From Aphidius gifuensis (lineage: Eukaryota > Arthropoda > Insecta > Hymenoptera > Braconidae): a stretch of DNA of 64,000 nt. The stretch spans positions 8,184,001-8,248,000 of the forward strand of contig NC_057792.1 of the NCBI RefSeq assembly GCF_014905175.1, given 5' to 3'. The notes beneath the pieces are model-generated. The model had not been told where the DNA came from and ran no database searches. It saw only the letters and a program-made list of their open reading frames with translations. The position numbers and the translations under genes were made by a program. This document shows, piece after piece, positions 12,578 to 23,891 of the stretch (position 1 is its first letter; each line of letters begins with the position of its first letter).

Positions 12578-12612
12578 TAACGCGCGATAGCTCAGCCGGT
12601 AGAGCATCAGAC
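12578..12612 (+). repeat. 5' half of a tRNA(Lys)-like sequence
   Basis: The string GATAGCTCAGCCGGTAGAGC followed by ATCAGACT matches the D-arm and anticodon 5' stem of eukaryotic tRNA-Lys as I know it. The sequence then departs (GGATGTGTC) and no T-arm follows, so it is a 5' tRNA fragment. The Jockey-like 5' UTR begins close to this junction. The corresponding site at 14140-14162 in the second copy is strongly degraded. Confidence 0.6.
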
Positions 12613-12882
12613 TGGATGTGTCAAATAAACTGAGTGCTAGTTTCTTAATTTAATTGTGATAATTGAAGCAAGAAAATTGCAAAAAGTGGTTTATTAGTAA
12701 AAACCACACCCATTTTCTTTGTTAAAAGTATAAACAAAACAAATAATTATAGATTAGTGATTAAAAACAGTGTTAAAAGGGTCGGGCTTCAGCCCACCCC
12801 GAAGTTAACCTCAAAAACAATAAATAATAAATATCAATAATAATAACAAAATATAAAATTTAGTACTAAAATAAACAGCAAG

Positions 12883-13272
12883 ATGCCGCCAAAAACACCA
12901 ATCAATGTAAACAAAAGGAAAGCTAATTTTGACAGCCCATTAAAAGGCTTACCGAACTCTAAAAATTATAAAACACAATTACCAAGATTGACAACTAGCA
13001 GCATTGATCAAGCATATTTTGATTTAATAAACAAAAAACCAACCTCGAATAAAACAATAACAACACCTAATATTGCAAATTACACCAGACGTAAAATCAT
13101 TACACAAGTCGACAAAAACATTGACTCAGATGGATTTATTTTCCCTAAAAAAACATCTAAAATAAACAGTATTTCATCTAACATAGATGATCCACAGATC
13201 AGTAATGCTAATTCATTTGAAAATCTAAACACAGAAGATTCAATTGACATGCAAGATGACACCTCATCATCA
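12883..13272 (+). pseudogene. Jockey-like ORF1 (Gag-like), 5' part
   Basis: The ATG at 12883 opens a 130-codon Ser/Asn/Lys-rich frame (MPPKTPINVNKRKANF), the disordered N-terminus of a Jockey-clade Gag-like protein. It is cut at 13273 where direct repeat D copy B begins, which adds only two residues before a stop. Its last 57 codons (13101-13272) are duplicated at 14217-14388, after which ORF1 resumes. The undamaged ORF1 would therefore be 12883-13272 continued at 14389. Role in the family: RNA binding and RNP assembly. Confidence 0.7.
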
Positions 13273-13273
13273 C

Positions 13274-14216
13274 GTCAATGATCTCGGTAATAATGCTCAC
13301 GGGGTTAAATTATAAGTTATCTTTTTTTCTATTGATAAACTAGAAACGGGTAAGTCGTTTAACTTGAGGAAATTATCGATTGATTTGAAAAAATTATGAA
13401 TCAATTTAAAGCAGAAAAGCGATCTAATTAAGACAAAAGTTGCTAAAACTGAGCGACATTTAATTTAATTTAATGGTTAATTCGTTAAATTTGAGGAAGT
13501 TATAGATTAAATTAATAGAAAATTGTTTTTATTTTTGATTAAAAGATATGAAAATAAAAAAAAAAAATTATTTTTTTTAATTTTCCTTTTTTTTCAGGAC
13601 TTCTTGAATTTTACACTTGAAGAATTAATTGTAATTTTTTTTTTTTTTTTTGTCCTAACCAAGCCTTGAACCTCTGCCTAATCTAGACCTTTCTAAACCT
13701 ATACTTTTAAAAGCCAGTGCGTTACCCCCTAAACCATCGCGCGTTAACGTATCAGAGACAAAATTATGAAGTTCTTGTATCAAAAGTTTCATCACATCCC
13801 GATAAGCTGGTTGGCTTTATTTTCGTTACATGTAATTGTTTGAATTTTTATTAATACATCTTTCTGTCACTTTATTTAACTGGCTTGAAGAAACACAAAA
13901 AAAATACCCATCTTACTATAGGCTTTTCGTTATTTTATTTCAGATGTCTTCTTAAAATATTCCATACATATATTGTAAAAATTTTTTTTTTATAAAACCA
14001 GTTGAATATTTATATGAAAAAATGAAGTATTAATAAGAATTTAAACAATTATATGTAACGAAAATAAAACCAACCAGCTTATCGAGATCTGATAAACTTT
14101 GATAAGAAGAACTGTGAATTGATCTCTGATAGATAATACCTGATATCATAGAGCATCAGACTGGATGTGTCAAAATAAACTGAGTGCTAGTTTCTTAATT
14201 TAATTGTGATAATTGA
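13274..14216 (+). repeat. Direct repeat D, copy B
   Basis: Second copy of 11709-12666, offset about 1565 bp. It interrupts ORF1 exactly after codon 130. At its 3' end the sequence jumps from the equivalent of 12666 to the equivalent of 13101, so the 5' UTR and start of ORF1 (434 bp) are missing. The simplest history is a 1564-bp tandem duplication of 11709-13272 followed by a 434-bp deletion in the second copy. Its tRNA(Lys)-like end (14080-14160) is degraded. Confidence 0.8.
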
Positions 14217-14772
14217 TACACAAGTCGACAAAAACATTGACTCAGATGGATTTATTTTCCCTAAAAAAACATCTAAAATAAACAGTATTTCATCTAACAT
14301 AGATGATCCACAGATCAGTAATGCTAATTCATTTGAAAATCTAAACACAGAAGATTCAATTGACATGCAAGATGACACCTCATCATCACAAACAACAAAA
14401 CAAGATCAAAACATTGACAATCAACTTAATAACAATAATCAAAATGATAACAATAAAGATAAAACATCAACAAAAACATCAGTAAAAAATATCAAACCTC
14501 CACCCATTGAGGTAATTGCATATAACGACATAAAAAAATTATCAACATTACTATCAACAAATAAAATACTTAAAAATGATATACGTATCAAAAAAACACA
14601 AAATGATATAACACTCACTGCAAACAATATGACCACATATGATCAGTGTAAAAATATCCTTACTGAGAATAAAATACAATTTTATACTTATACACCTCGT
14701 GAATTAAGACCAAAAGATGTCCAAACACATGTTATTCATGATACAAAACATGATAACAAACAAAAAATTTAA
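14206..14772 (+). pseudogene. Jockey-like ORF1, duplicated and 3' part (PRE_C2HC-type domain)
   Basis: Codons from 14217 repeat 13101-13272; from 14389 new sequence follows. The segment IKPPPIEVIAYNDIKKL through NDITLTANNMTTYDQCKN and FYTYTPRELRPK has the layout of the PRE_C2HC region that precedes the CCHC knuckles in Jockey ORF1 proteins. The zinc knuckles are absent: the frame runs into RT sequence at about 14760, so an internal deletion removed the ORF1 end, the endonuclease and the RT N-terminus. A TTG or ATA codon lies at the frame start; the upstream portion is repeat D. Confidence 0.75.
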
Positions 14773-14775
14773 AAC

Positions 14776-15940
14776 AACTGATGGAACGAATGAATCATCA
14801 ACAACATTCACCATACAAGATGGCCTCCAACAGGGAACCATAAATTCTCCAATATTATTCAATATTTACAACGCCAGCATCATCAACAGCTTTGGTTTGA
14901 ATGAAAATAACACCCATTCATTGGCATTTGCTGATGATTTGATTATTTATGTGGCTGATCATAAAATGAAAATAATAGAAAAAAAATTAAATGAAATAAT
15001 CAATAAATTAAACACATGTTACACTACCTGGAAACTAAAAATAAATCCAAGCAAATGCCAGACAATTTTATTAAGAAAGCCTCACCCAGGTGGCAAAGGA
15101 GCTATTGGCCCAACTACACCACTGAAAATAATAACAAACATACCAGGTACAGATCAACAAATAACAATCCCACAACACTCAGAGGTCAAATATCTAGGTA
15201 TTCTAGTTGATGAACTCACCAGGCTGGACCTGCATATTAGTGAACAATTAATAAAAGCAAGCAGATCATTTATGGCAAATGCCAAACTCTTTCATAACAA
15301 GCATTTGTCACAAATGGCCAAGATAATTTGTTATCAGCTCCTAGTGAGACCAATAATCACATATGCATGCCCAATCTGGTGGAATGTGGGTGCAGCACAA
15401 ATAGAAGAAATTCGAAGATTTGAAAGATCTTGCCTTCGAGTCTGTCTAAACATATATAGATCCAGAAAAACCAACTATAAACAATATATTAACAACAAAA
15501 TATTATATGCACGTGCTGGAATACCACGAATTGATAACCACATAATCAAACTAACACGAGATTATATGGCAAACTTAATAAACATTGACAACAACACAAT
15601 TAATAAATTATCTAACATCAGCACTGGTCATGAACAAAGAAAAATAAAAGGATACTTAACTCCACAAGATTTCATCCAATGTGACCATGATGGTCTCATA
15701 CAAAATGACAAAAATACACCACTGATTTACCACCTAAAACGTCACAGAAGAAATAAAAAAATAATAATGAAACACGACGATTTTGAAAAACACCAAAAAG
15801 ATCTATTTGCATATTCAACTGCTTTACCTGAACGTGATTATGTGGACTCACATCGTCTGCATTCTAAAAAATACTGGTGGCTAAATAACAACGCCAAACA
15901 CATTGATAAGCTCCGAGAAAGATTACTATCAAGATGGTAA
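14776..15940 (+). pseudogene. Jockey-like reverse transcriptase, N-terminally deleted
   Basis: The frame is open from 14717 but homology begins at about 14776. RT blocks seen are GLQQGTINSPILFNIY, then LAFADDLIIY (F codon at 14926) with the catalytic Asp pair, INPSKCQTILL, and VKYLGILVD of the thumb. The C-terminal 200 residues are uninterrupted to a TAA at 15938. FADD and SPILFN point to the Jockey/I side of the LINE tree and separate it from the YADD LINEs at 7.3 kb and 24 kb. With no endonuclease or RT palm N-terminus it cannot act alone. It must have been mobilised in trans or been deleted after insertion. Confidence 0.85.
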
Positions 15941-16502
15941 TCCAAATCAGCTGTTAAATCTACAACAACATCAACAACAAGAGAAAGTACCTCCAAACGT
16001 ACTAAACACATCACTCATCAAGCCATCAACACCCCTCACACATTAACCATCATATAAAAAATCCCATTCATCCATTTCACCTATAAATATCCATACAGCA
16101 TCTCATTAAACACCTCATCTAGATTAAGATAAAAAATAAAAATAAAATATAGAAAAATCGGTTTTTCACAGATCTACTGCTCTACTTTTTAAGTGGAGTA
16201 GTGGATCTCCAACACAATTTTCCGATGAAACAGTTTACAATATAAACAAAAATTTAATGACACCTGACAGTAAGTCATAAAAGACAATAACCCCCAAACT
16301 ATTAACCTGCAATATAGGAACAATAAATTCATTTATTTTTTCTTATTTTTTCACAGGCAATTTTGTAAGAATCATAAGTCCAAAACAAAAGGACAAAATA
16401 TCTTAAAAACAAATTCTTTTTAGGGCTTTATTTAAGTTTAATTTCCCCCTTTACTTTAAGTAAATAATTATGTACTTAAATTTAAGAAATAAATAAATAA
16501 AC

Positions 16503-16535
<33 letters not shown>
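15941..16535 (+). other. 3' UTR and poly(A) tail of the Jockey-like element
   Basis: Non-coding sequence after the RT stop ends in a run of 27 A residues at 16509-16535, preceded by AAATAAATAAATAAAC, which supplies poly(A) signals. The tail marks the 3' end of the retrotransposed copy. A 20-bp near-palindrome around 16180-16210 (CTCTACTTTTTAAGTGGAG) could form a hairpin. Confidence 0.7.
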
Positions 16536-16536
<1 letters not shown>

Positions 16537-17340
16537 TTCAGGGGGTAAGCCACTGGCTTTTAAAAGTATAGGTTTAGATAGGTTTAGATTAGGCAGAGGT
16601 TCGAGGCTCGGTTAGGACAGAAAAAAAAAAAAAAAAAATTACAATTAATTCTTCAAGTGTAAAATTCAATAAGTCCTGAAAAAAAAGGAAAATTAAAAAA
16701 AATAATTTTTTTTTTTTATTTTTATTTCTTTTTATCAAAAATAAAAACAATTTTCTATTAATTTAATCTATATCTTCTTCAAATTAAACGACTTAACCAT
16801 TAAATTAAATGAAATGTCGCTCAATTTTAGCAATTTTCGTCTTGATTAGATCGCTTTTCTGCTTTAAATTGATTCATAATTTTTTCAAATTAATCGATAA
16901 TTTCCTCAAGTTAAACGATTTACCTATTGAATTAAATTGAACGTCGCTTAATTTTAGCAACTTGTGTCTTAACAAGATCGCTTTTTGTTTTAAATTCATT
17001 CATAATTTTTTTGAATTAATTCATTTTTCTTTTGTATTAAAACAATTTTCTATTAACTTAATCAATATTATCCTCAAATTAAACGACTTAATCATTAAAT
17101 AAAAATGTCACTCAATTTTAGTAACTTTTGTCTTAACTAGACCGCTTATTTGCTTAATTTAAGGGATATTTTTGCTTCCTTTTCAGCAAAGTTTCTCTCA
17201 AATTAATTCTCTTTTCTCTTAAATAAAAAAAAAAACTGTCTCAATTTAAAGCAAATAAATTGCTGTAATTAAAAAATATTTTGCTTAAATTAATACATTT
17301 TTTTTAAAAATCAAAGCCTAAAACTTTCAAGCAAAATTTT
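16536..17340 (-). repeat. Inverted copy of direct repeat D arm
   Basis: From 16536 to about 16930 this is the reverse complement of 11775-12190, including the tRNA-like segment and the poly(A)/poly(T) block. AT-rich words such as GATCGCTTTTCTGCTTTAAA and TTAAACGACTTAA then repeat in diverged form to about 17340. With copy A it brackets the Jockey-like element, so the LINE copy sits inside a larger inverted-repeat element. Confidence 0.7.
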
Positions 17341-17562
17341 GCTATATTTTAGCAGCTTTTTCTCTCAGTGCAGGATTTCATTGTTGTTTGGTTGCTAGCT
17401 GTCATTGAAAAACCAAATAGAAAAAGATTCTTGTACTTTTTCAAAATTTGTATTGTATTGATTTATATTTTTTAGACATAACATGTCTGATTATTTAAGG
17501 GAGATTCTATCTATGAATCTATTTTTCAACAATGTTGGAAGCTCGAGTGATCAAAAAATATA

Positions 17563-18215
17563 TTGGTGGAAATATTTCTTCACTTTTTGGCGAATTTTTT
17601 CCATTTTTTTCCAAAAATTACCCATAGTTGGGGAACTGGTGGATTAATCACTCCGCCATTTCCTAACTTTTCTCTACCCTTTCTTCAACTTTTCTTTACC
17701 ATTTGTTTGACTTTTTCCCAACTTTTTCAATTTTCAATTTTTTCAAAAAAAAATATTTCCAATTATTAATCGTTACATAACGCAAAGCATGATGATGTTT
17801 ATTTCTTCTGAAAATATGAAAATTCAAAGATACTTTTTTCGAGATAGTTGATATACCTGAGGTACTTGTCCTACAAAACTCTTGTGGTTGTTTAATGATA
17901 GAAAAAAGTTTGTATAAATTTTAGGTAGTAATAAGTCAGAATAAGTTTCAGGTGGCGAGAGGTTATTAATTGTAGAAAAATCATTCTGATGTGGAGAAAT
18001 GGTGGAGAAAGTTGGAGAATGGTCGAAAAAATTTAAGGGGGAGAAAGGTTGGAGAAATGGTGGGAAGAAGTTAAAATAAATTTCAGGTGGAGAAAGGTAG
18101 GAGTAAGGGTGAAGAAATAATTCCATCATTTCTTGAACCATGGGTAATTTTCGGAAAGAAGTGGAGAAATAGCGTAGGTGGACAAACGGCAACGAACTAA
18201 TCCCGCCATAAATAG
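17563..18215. mobile_element. Foldback element with TTTCTCCACC words
   Basis: AAAAATTACCCATAGTTGGG near 17616 pairs with ACCATGGGTAATTTTCGG near 18137, and the flanking arms repeat a pyrimidine word (ATTTCTCCAACTTT and variants) on the left and its complement GGAGAAAGTTGGAG on the right. The centre around 17760-17900 is unique. The structure matches the other word-iterated foldback elements here. Ends and TSD are not resolved. Two overlapping Pro/Ser/Phe-rich frames are products of the repeated words. Confidence 0.6.
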
Positions 18216-19017
18216 TTAATAATCAGCATTAGTTGACTCGGAAAAAAACCAAAAGAGACTGCTAGTTTAATAGTATATTGTGTGACAAGGGCGCAAGCTG
18301 TGCTGTGCTGTGCTGTGCTTCGTGCGTGCGAGAATCACTTACATGGTGCACGCATACTAGTATACTACATACTTTTTATTGTCTGAGCGGGCGGGAAGCA
18401 CCGGTTTGTCAGCAAGAATTTTTTTAGCTACAATCACAAACTTTGCGCCACAAATTCGTGGCGACAAACAGGTAATTCCCGCCAGCTTTGATTACTTTTT
18501 TTTTGGAATTACAAAGAAGTTTCCCTCTCTCGCGCATACAATAACCCACACAGTTTTTTTACTCACACAATTGATATATCAATTTTCAACTTTATATCCA
18601 TCGCTGCAGTTACAAATGCAGCTGCAGCTCTTTGACCTAGACTTGAATCCTGAGCCAAAATACGTTTAGAAGCTTTACGCGATATAATCAGATAGGTTTC
18701 TAGCTTTGATATTTTTCTAATTTCTGAATTCTGATTTCTGATTTCATAATATGTGAATATGCGATATCGTGATTTTTACAAGCTTCGTCTAGAGGATTTA
18801 TCCCTCGATCATCTCTTGCCAAACGTTTCTTTATCTCAGATCCAGGTAGATAAAATAAATGTCCAGGTAGATGTAATTTGATATTTATTGCTAATTTTAT
18901 TTAATATTTATTTTTCATCAATTGTATGCTCTATCATGGCTGACTAGTTTTTTTCTTATTTTTTCTTAAATTACCAGTAATAAACTCTGATATAATTATA
19001 GCAAAAAGTGGTAGGGG
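18216..19017. other. No gene recognised; (TGTGC)n at 18297-18320
   Basis: A short GTGCT/TGTGC microsatellite near 18297-18320 is followed by GC-richer DNA (18390-18480) and ordinary AT-rich sequence. An open frame at 18379-18669 shows no family resemblance. Nothing here matches the upstream genes of the Polinton relic that starts at 19018. Confidence 0.4.
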
Positions 19018-19490
19018 TTTATTAGGCAAAGACATGGAGACTTATTGCCAAATATAATACGTTGTGCTTTTAATGGTGGATTCAATTGTGGTAAAATTAA
19101 CAGACTTAATTTCTGTTGATAAAGCAAAACCAAACTCATCCATATTTGAATGATGTGACTGGAAATAAACAGCCAATAAGAGATTATTTTTCGATGGGCC
19201 GACATTGTGATGTTGATCCGTTTTATTTGTGTCAATCGTATGCTTGTATCTTAAAACATTCAATTCAAGATAATACTAATATTTTGTTGTGTTCCTCTAT
19301 GATCAGCTGAATCTCGAACACATTCGGTAGAATCATGCAAATATTGATATGGAGTATAATAAATTTTTCCAAATATATATCAACTGTTGGGAAGAGAAAT
19401 ATTGTTTTCTTATGTATTAAAAAAGGTCGCAATATAAATGATTGAATGAATATAAAAATTTTGATCATTTTATGAATATAAATAACGATA
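19018..19490 (+). pseudogene. Polinton B packaging ATPase (FtsK/HerA, A32-like), decayed
   Basis: Three blocks of the Polinton genome-packaging ATPase are visible. The first, 19018-19111, reads RHGDLLPNIIRCAF and then the Walker A region GGFNCGKI, in which the usual Thr/Ser after Lys is Ile. The second, 19118-19308, contains KAKPNSSIFE in one frame and then IRDYFSMGRHCDVDPFYLCQ and SYACILKHSIQDN in another. The third (to about 19490) contains NCWEEKYCF. A large internal deletion between Walker A and Walker B and at least two frameshifts make it non-functional. It is followed by the DUF8207-type gene on the same strand. Confidence 0.8.
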
Positions 19491-19550
19491 CAATTTGTTA
19501 AAAATATATTAATTCATATTTAAATCTTGTTGAATCAATGTGCCTCTCAG

Positions 19551-20269
19551 GAAGAAGCACTGGCTTTTGCGAAGAAAGAAGCAAAATTTTTGAAAGAAAT
19601 AGAAAAACTCAGAGATATAATAAGAAAGAAACATTAATTATTAAAATTAGGGGAAGAAAGTATATCTGAAACTGCTAACAAGTACTTGAAATCAGTCACT
19701 GGACCACTTGCGAATATAGCTGCTTAAATAACAACAACAATAAATAATGAAAACTGTAAAAATGAGAACACATATGATTCTGAAGAAAGAGATATTATTA
19801 TTTCTGTTAAAACACATTCCAGTAATTTTGAAAATCTAAGCACAGAACAAAATCTCTCATCTGATGAGAAAACAGAGGCTTTTCATGATACTATTGAAGA
19901 TTAACAGCCGATAGAGCAACAGGCAGATAAAGCAGGTTTCACAAATGATTTAACAATTTAATATTTAAAAAAAAAATGGATAATTTGCAATAAGATAAGG
20001 ATTATGGGGTAAAAAGTATAAACAGTGAAGAATATAAAATTGGAAATGCTAAATACTAATATATTATTTCAAAATATAAATATTGCTCATAAAACATATG
20101 AAATAACACAAGGATTCATGGAATTGTTATCCATGAAATCTCCAGATAAAACAAAAGTTACTCAAATTGATAAAAAAAGTTACTCAAATGCCCACTTTGA
20201 AAAAAACATCATAGCCCTAAAAATTCAGTAAAAAGTTTACCTTCACGAAAGTATATTATATTGCCTCAC
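19551..20269 (+). pseudogene. Polinton B coiled-coil/DUF8207-type protein, 5' part
   Basis: It starts with a Lys/Glu-rich helix (EEALAFAKKEAKFLKEIEKL), one in-frame TAA at about 19635, and SVTGPLANIAA. This is the N-terminal layout of Polinton proteins that carry the DUF8207 domain. Acidic low-complexity sequence follows. DUF8207-like motifs are DKDYGVKSINSEEYKIGNAK near 19995 and, in another frame, KTYEITQGFMELLSMKSPDK and SYSNAHFEK (20085-20200). The reading SLPSRKYIILPH reaches 20269, where a 9-kb element is inserted, and continues at 29300. Function in virion assembly or replication is unknown. Stops and frameshifts show decay. Confidence 0.75.
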
Positions 20270-20942
20270 ATCCCAGGTAGAAAACTTCCGTCGGCCCGAC
20301 TGTCGGCCGACTAAGTGTCCCGACTTATTAAGTCGGAGGAAAGTCGGGATTTCAGTCGGGCCGACGTCGGCTATTCTGTTAAATTCCCTTAAAGTAAAAA
20401 ATTTAGAATATCGATTGCATTTTCCCAAAGAAACTAAATTGTTGATAGATAGACTATTTATGTTTGTAATTTGTTTTTAATCATTCTAATCATAAATATT
20501 TTTCAATAGATTAAGCATAATTTTTTGTTTTACTCGAATTAACATTAAAATGACAGCTTGAGGTTATAGTCGAGATTTTAGACGACATTTATGAGAAAAC
20601 GGTTCTCATCCAATTACTGTATATCGAAAATACTAAGCCTGCTGTTTTACCGGCAGGCTAGCGACGAGTAATTTTAAATATGCAACTTTAACAATCATGT
20701 TCATGTTTGAATCGGTTTGGATTAAATACAACTAGTTTAATAAATGAAAAAATCATCTTGAATATTGTATGAGAATATAATTACCGATTGTTTTGACATC
20801 TATATATTGTATTGTTGACTCAGGTATATTACTATTATGATTATTATCATTATCATGTAGGAAATAAGGTAGCTAACCATACTGCTTTTCCTTGAACATT
20901 GTTATTCATTTAATATATAAAGTACATGTAAATTTATTTCAC

Positions 20943-23615
20943 AAGAATAAAAATGTCCAAGAAAAAGCAGTAGCTAAGGAAAAGATGTAGCTAAGGAATT
21001 GAGGTTGCCAAAAAATTGTTTTTTAAGGAAATAATGTTGCTTAAAATATAATTTTTTGGCAACCTCATTTCCTTAGCTACATTCTTTTCTTAGCTACTGT
21101 TTTTTGTTAGACATTTGTATTCTTAAAAATTAAATTTACATGTATTTTATTTCTGAAATGAATAAAAATGCCCAAGGAAACGTAGTAGCTAAGGAAAGAT
21201 GTAGATAAAGAATTAAGGTTGCCAAAAAATTATATTTTAAGCAACATTATTTCCTTGAAATGTAATTCTTCGGCAACCTTAATTCCTTAGCTACCGCTTT
21301 TCCTTGGACATTTGTATTTTAAAAAAAAAATTAACATGTATTTTATTTATAAAATAAATGAAAAATGTCCAAGGAAAAGCAGTAGCTAAGGAAAAGATGT
21401 AGCTAAGGAATTAATGTGACTAAGGAATTATTTCCTTAAAACATAATTCTTTGGCAACCTCAATTCCTTAGCTACATCTTTTCCTTAACTACTGCTTTTT
21501 CTTGGACATTTGTATTTTTAAAAAATAAATTTACATGTATTTTATTTATAAAATAAATGAAAAATGTCCAAGAAAAAGCAGTAACTAAGGAAAAGATGTA
21601 GCTAAGGAATTAATGTGGCTAAGGAATTAATGTTGCCAAAAAATTATGTTTCAAGGAAATAATTCCTGAGTCACATTGATTCCTTAGCTACATCTTTTCC
21701 TTAGCTACTGCTTTTCCTTGTACATTTTTTTTTATTTTATAAATAAAATACATGTAAAATTTGTTTTTTTAAATACAAATGTCCAACGAAAAGCAGTAGC
21801 TAAGGAATTAATGTGGCTAAGTAATTAATGTTGCCAAAGAATTATGTTTTAAGGAAATAATTCCTTAGTCACGTTATTTCCTTAGCTACATCTTTTCCTT
21901 AGCTACTGCTTTTCCTTGTACATTTTTTATTTATTTCATAAATAAAATACATGTAAATTTTTTTTTTTTAAATACAAATGTCCGAGGAAAAGCAGTAGCT
22001 AAGGAATTAATGTGGCTAAGGAATTGAGGTTGCCAAAGAATTATGTTTTAAGGAAATAATTCCTTAGTCACATTAATTCCTTAGCTACATCTTTACCTTA
22101 GCTACTGCTTTTCCTTGGACATTTTTTATTTATTTTATAAATAAAATACATGTAAATTTATTTTTTTAAAATACAAATGTCCAAGAAAAAGCAGTAGCTA
22201 AGGAAAATATGTAGCTAAGGAATTGAGGTTGCCAAAGAATTATGTTTCAAGGAAATAATTCCTGGGTAACATTAATTCCTTAGCTACATCTTTTCCTTAG
22301 CTACTGCTTTTCCTTGTACATTTTTTATTTTTTTCATAAATAAAATACATGTAAATTTTTTTTTTTTAAAAAGAAATAACCAAGGGAAAGCAGTAGCTAA
22401 GGAAAAGATGTAGCTAAGAATATGTGACTAAGGAATTATTTCCTTCAAACATAATTCTTTGGCAACATTAATTCCTTAGCCACATTAATTCCTTAGCTAC
22501 TGCTTTTCCTTGGACATTTGTATTTTTAAAAAAAAAATTTACATGTATTTTATTTATAAAATAAATAAAAAATGTACAAGGAAAAGCAGTAGCTAAGGAA
22601 TTAATGTGACTAAGGAATTTATTTCATAAAAAAAATACATGTAAATTTTTTTTTTAAAAATACAAATGTCCAAGGAAAAGCAGTAGCTAAGGAATTAATG
22701 TGGCTAAGGAATTAATGTTGCCAAAGAATTATGTTTTAAGGAAATAATTCCTTAGTCACATTATTTCCTTAGCTACATCTTTTCCTTAGCTACTGCTTTT
22801 CCTTGGACATTTTTTATTTATTTTATAAATAAAATACATGTAAATTTTTTTTTTAAATACAAATATCCAAGGAAAAGCAGTAGCTAAGGAAAAGATGTAG
22901 CTAAGGAAATAATGTTGCCAAAAAATTATGTTTCAAGGAAATAATTCCTGAGTCACATTAATTCCTTAGCTACATCTTTTCCTTAGCTACTGCTTTTCCT
23001 TAGCTACATCTTTTCCTTAGCTACATCTTTTCCTTAGCTACTGCTTTTCCTTGTACATTTTTTATTTATTTCATAAATAAAATTCATGTAAATTTTTTTT
23101 TTAAAAATACAAATGTCCAAGAAAAAGCAGTAGCTAAAAAAAGATAACAACAAGGAATTAGTTAAAATTATGTTTCAAGGAAATAATTACCTAGTCACAT
23201 TAATTACTTAGCTACATCTTTTCTTTAGCTACTGCTTTTCCTTAGCGATTTTTTATTTATTTTATAAATAAAATACATGTAAATTTTTTTTTTTTAAATA
23301 CAAATGTCCAAGGAAAAGCAGTAGCTAAGGAATTAATGTGGCTAAGGAATTAATGTTGCCAAAAAATTATGTTTCAAGGAAAGAATTCCTTAGTCACATT
23401 AATTCCTTAGCTACATCTTTTCCTTAGCTACTGCTTTTCCTTGGACATTTTTTATTTATTTTATAAATAAAATACATGTAAATTTTTTTTTTTTAAATAC
23501 AAATGTCCAAGGAAAAGCAGTAGCTAAGGAATTAATGTGGCTAAGGAATTGAGGTTGCCAAAGAATTATGTTTTAAGGAAATAATTCCTTAGTCACATTA
23601 ATTCCTTAGCTACAT
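20943..23615. repeat. Satellite of palindromic units, about 195-250 bp each
   Basis: About a dozen units. In each, AAGGAAAAGCAGTAGCTAAG runs one way and CTTAGCTACTGCTTTTCCTT the other, separated by GGCAAC/GTTGCC and AAGGAAATAATTCCTT centres and joined by AAATAAAATACATGTAAATT linkers. Every unit is therefore a hairpin and the array could extrude multiple cruciforms. The array continues for 40 bp at 28612-28650 beyond the LINE insertion, which fixes the LINE as younger than the array. Confidence 0.9.
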
Positions 23616-23891
23616 CTTTATTTGTTTGTTTGTTTGTTTATTTGTTTGAAAGTAAAGAGCCCAACAGAGTAAACTCCAATTACAGGGCTACATACAAAGA
23701 GTAATTACAAACTTAAATGATAACTTATATTTACAACTTAATTTAAATGTATCAAATTATACTTTATTTATTTTCCTTTTCTTTTTTATTTTGTTATTTT
23801 ATTTTAACATTTTTATTTTAATATATTTTCATTTTATTTTATTTATTTATTTAATTTTCTTCTTACTACTACTTTCTATTATTATGTTATA

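Larger units (their letters stand above)
11709..12666 (+). repeat. Direct repeat D, copy A
   Basis: About 950 bp that recurs at 13274-14216 with few differences, both starting GTCAATGATCTCGG. It contains a poly(A)/poly(T)-rich block around 12000-12090, a minus-strand tRNA-like segment, and an imperfect palindrome around 12200-12560 whose arms share TTTCGTTACATGTAATTG and the ACCAGCTTATC/GATAAGCTGGT pair. The first half is also present inverted at 16536-16930. Copy A lies upstream of the Jockey-like ORF1. Confidence 0.8.

Noticed and set aside
12578..12612. A functional tRNA-Lys gene
   Set aside because: Only the 5' half matches; the T-arm, B box and acceptor 3' strand are missing.
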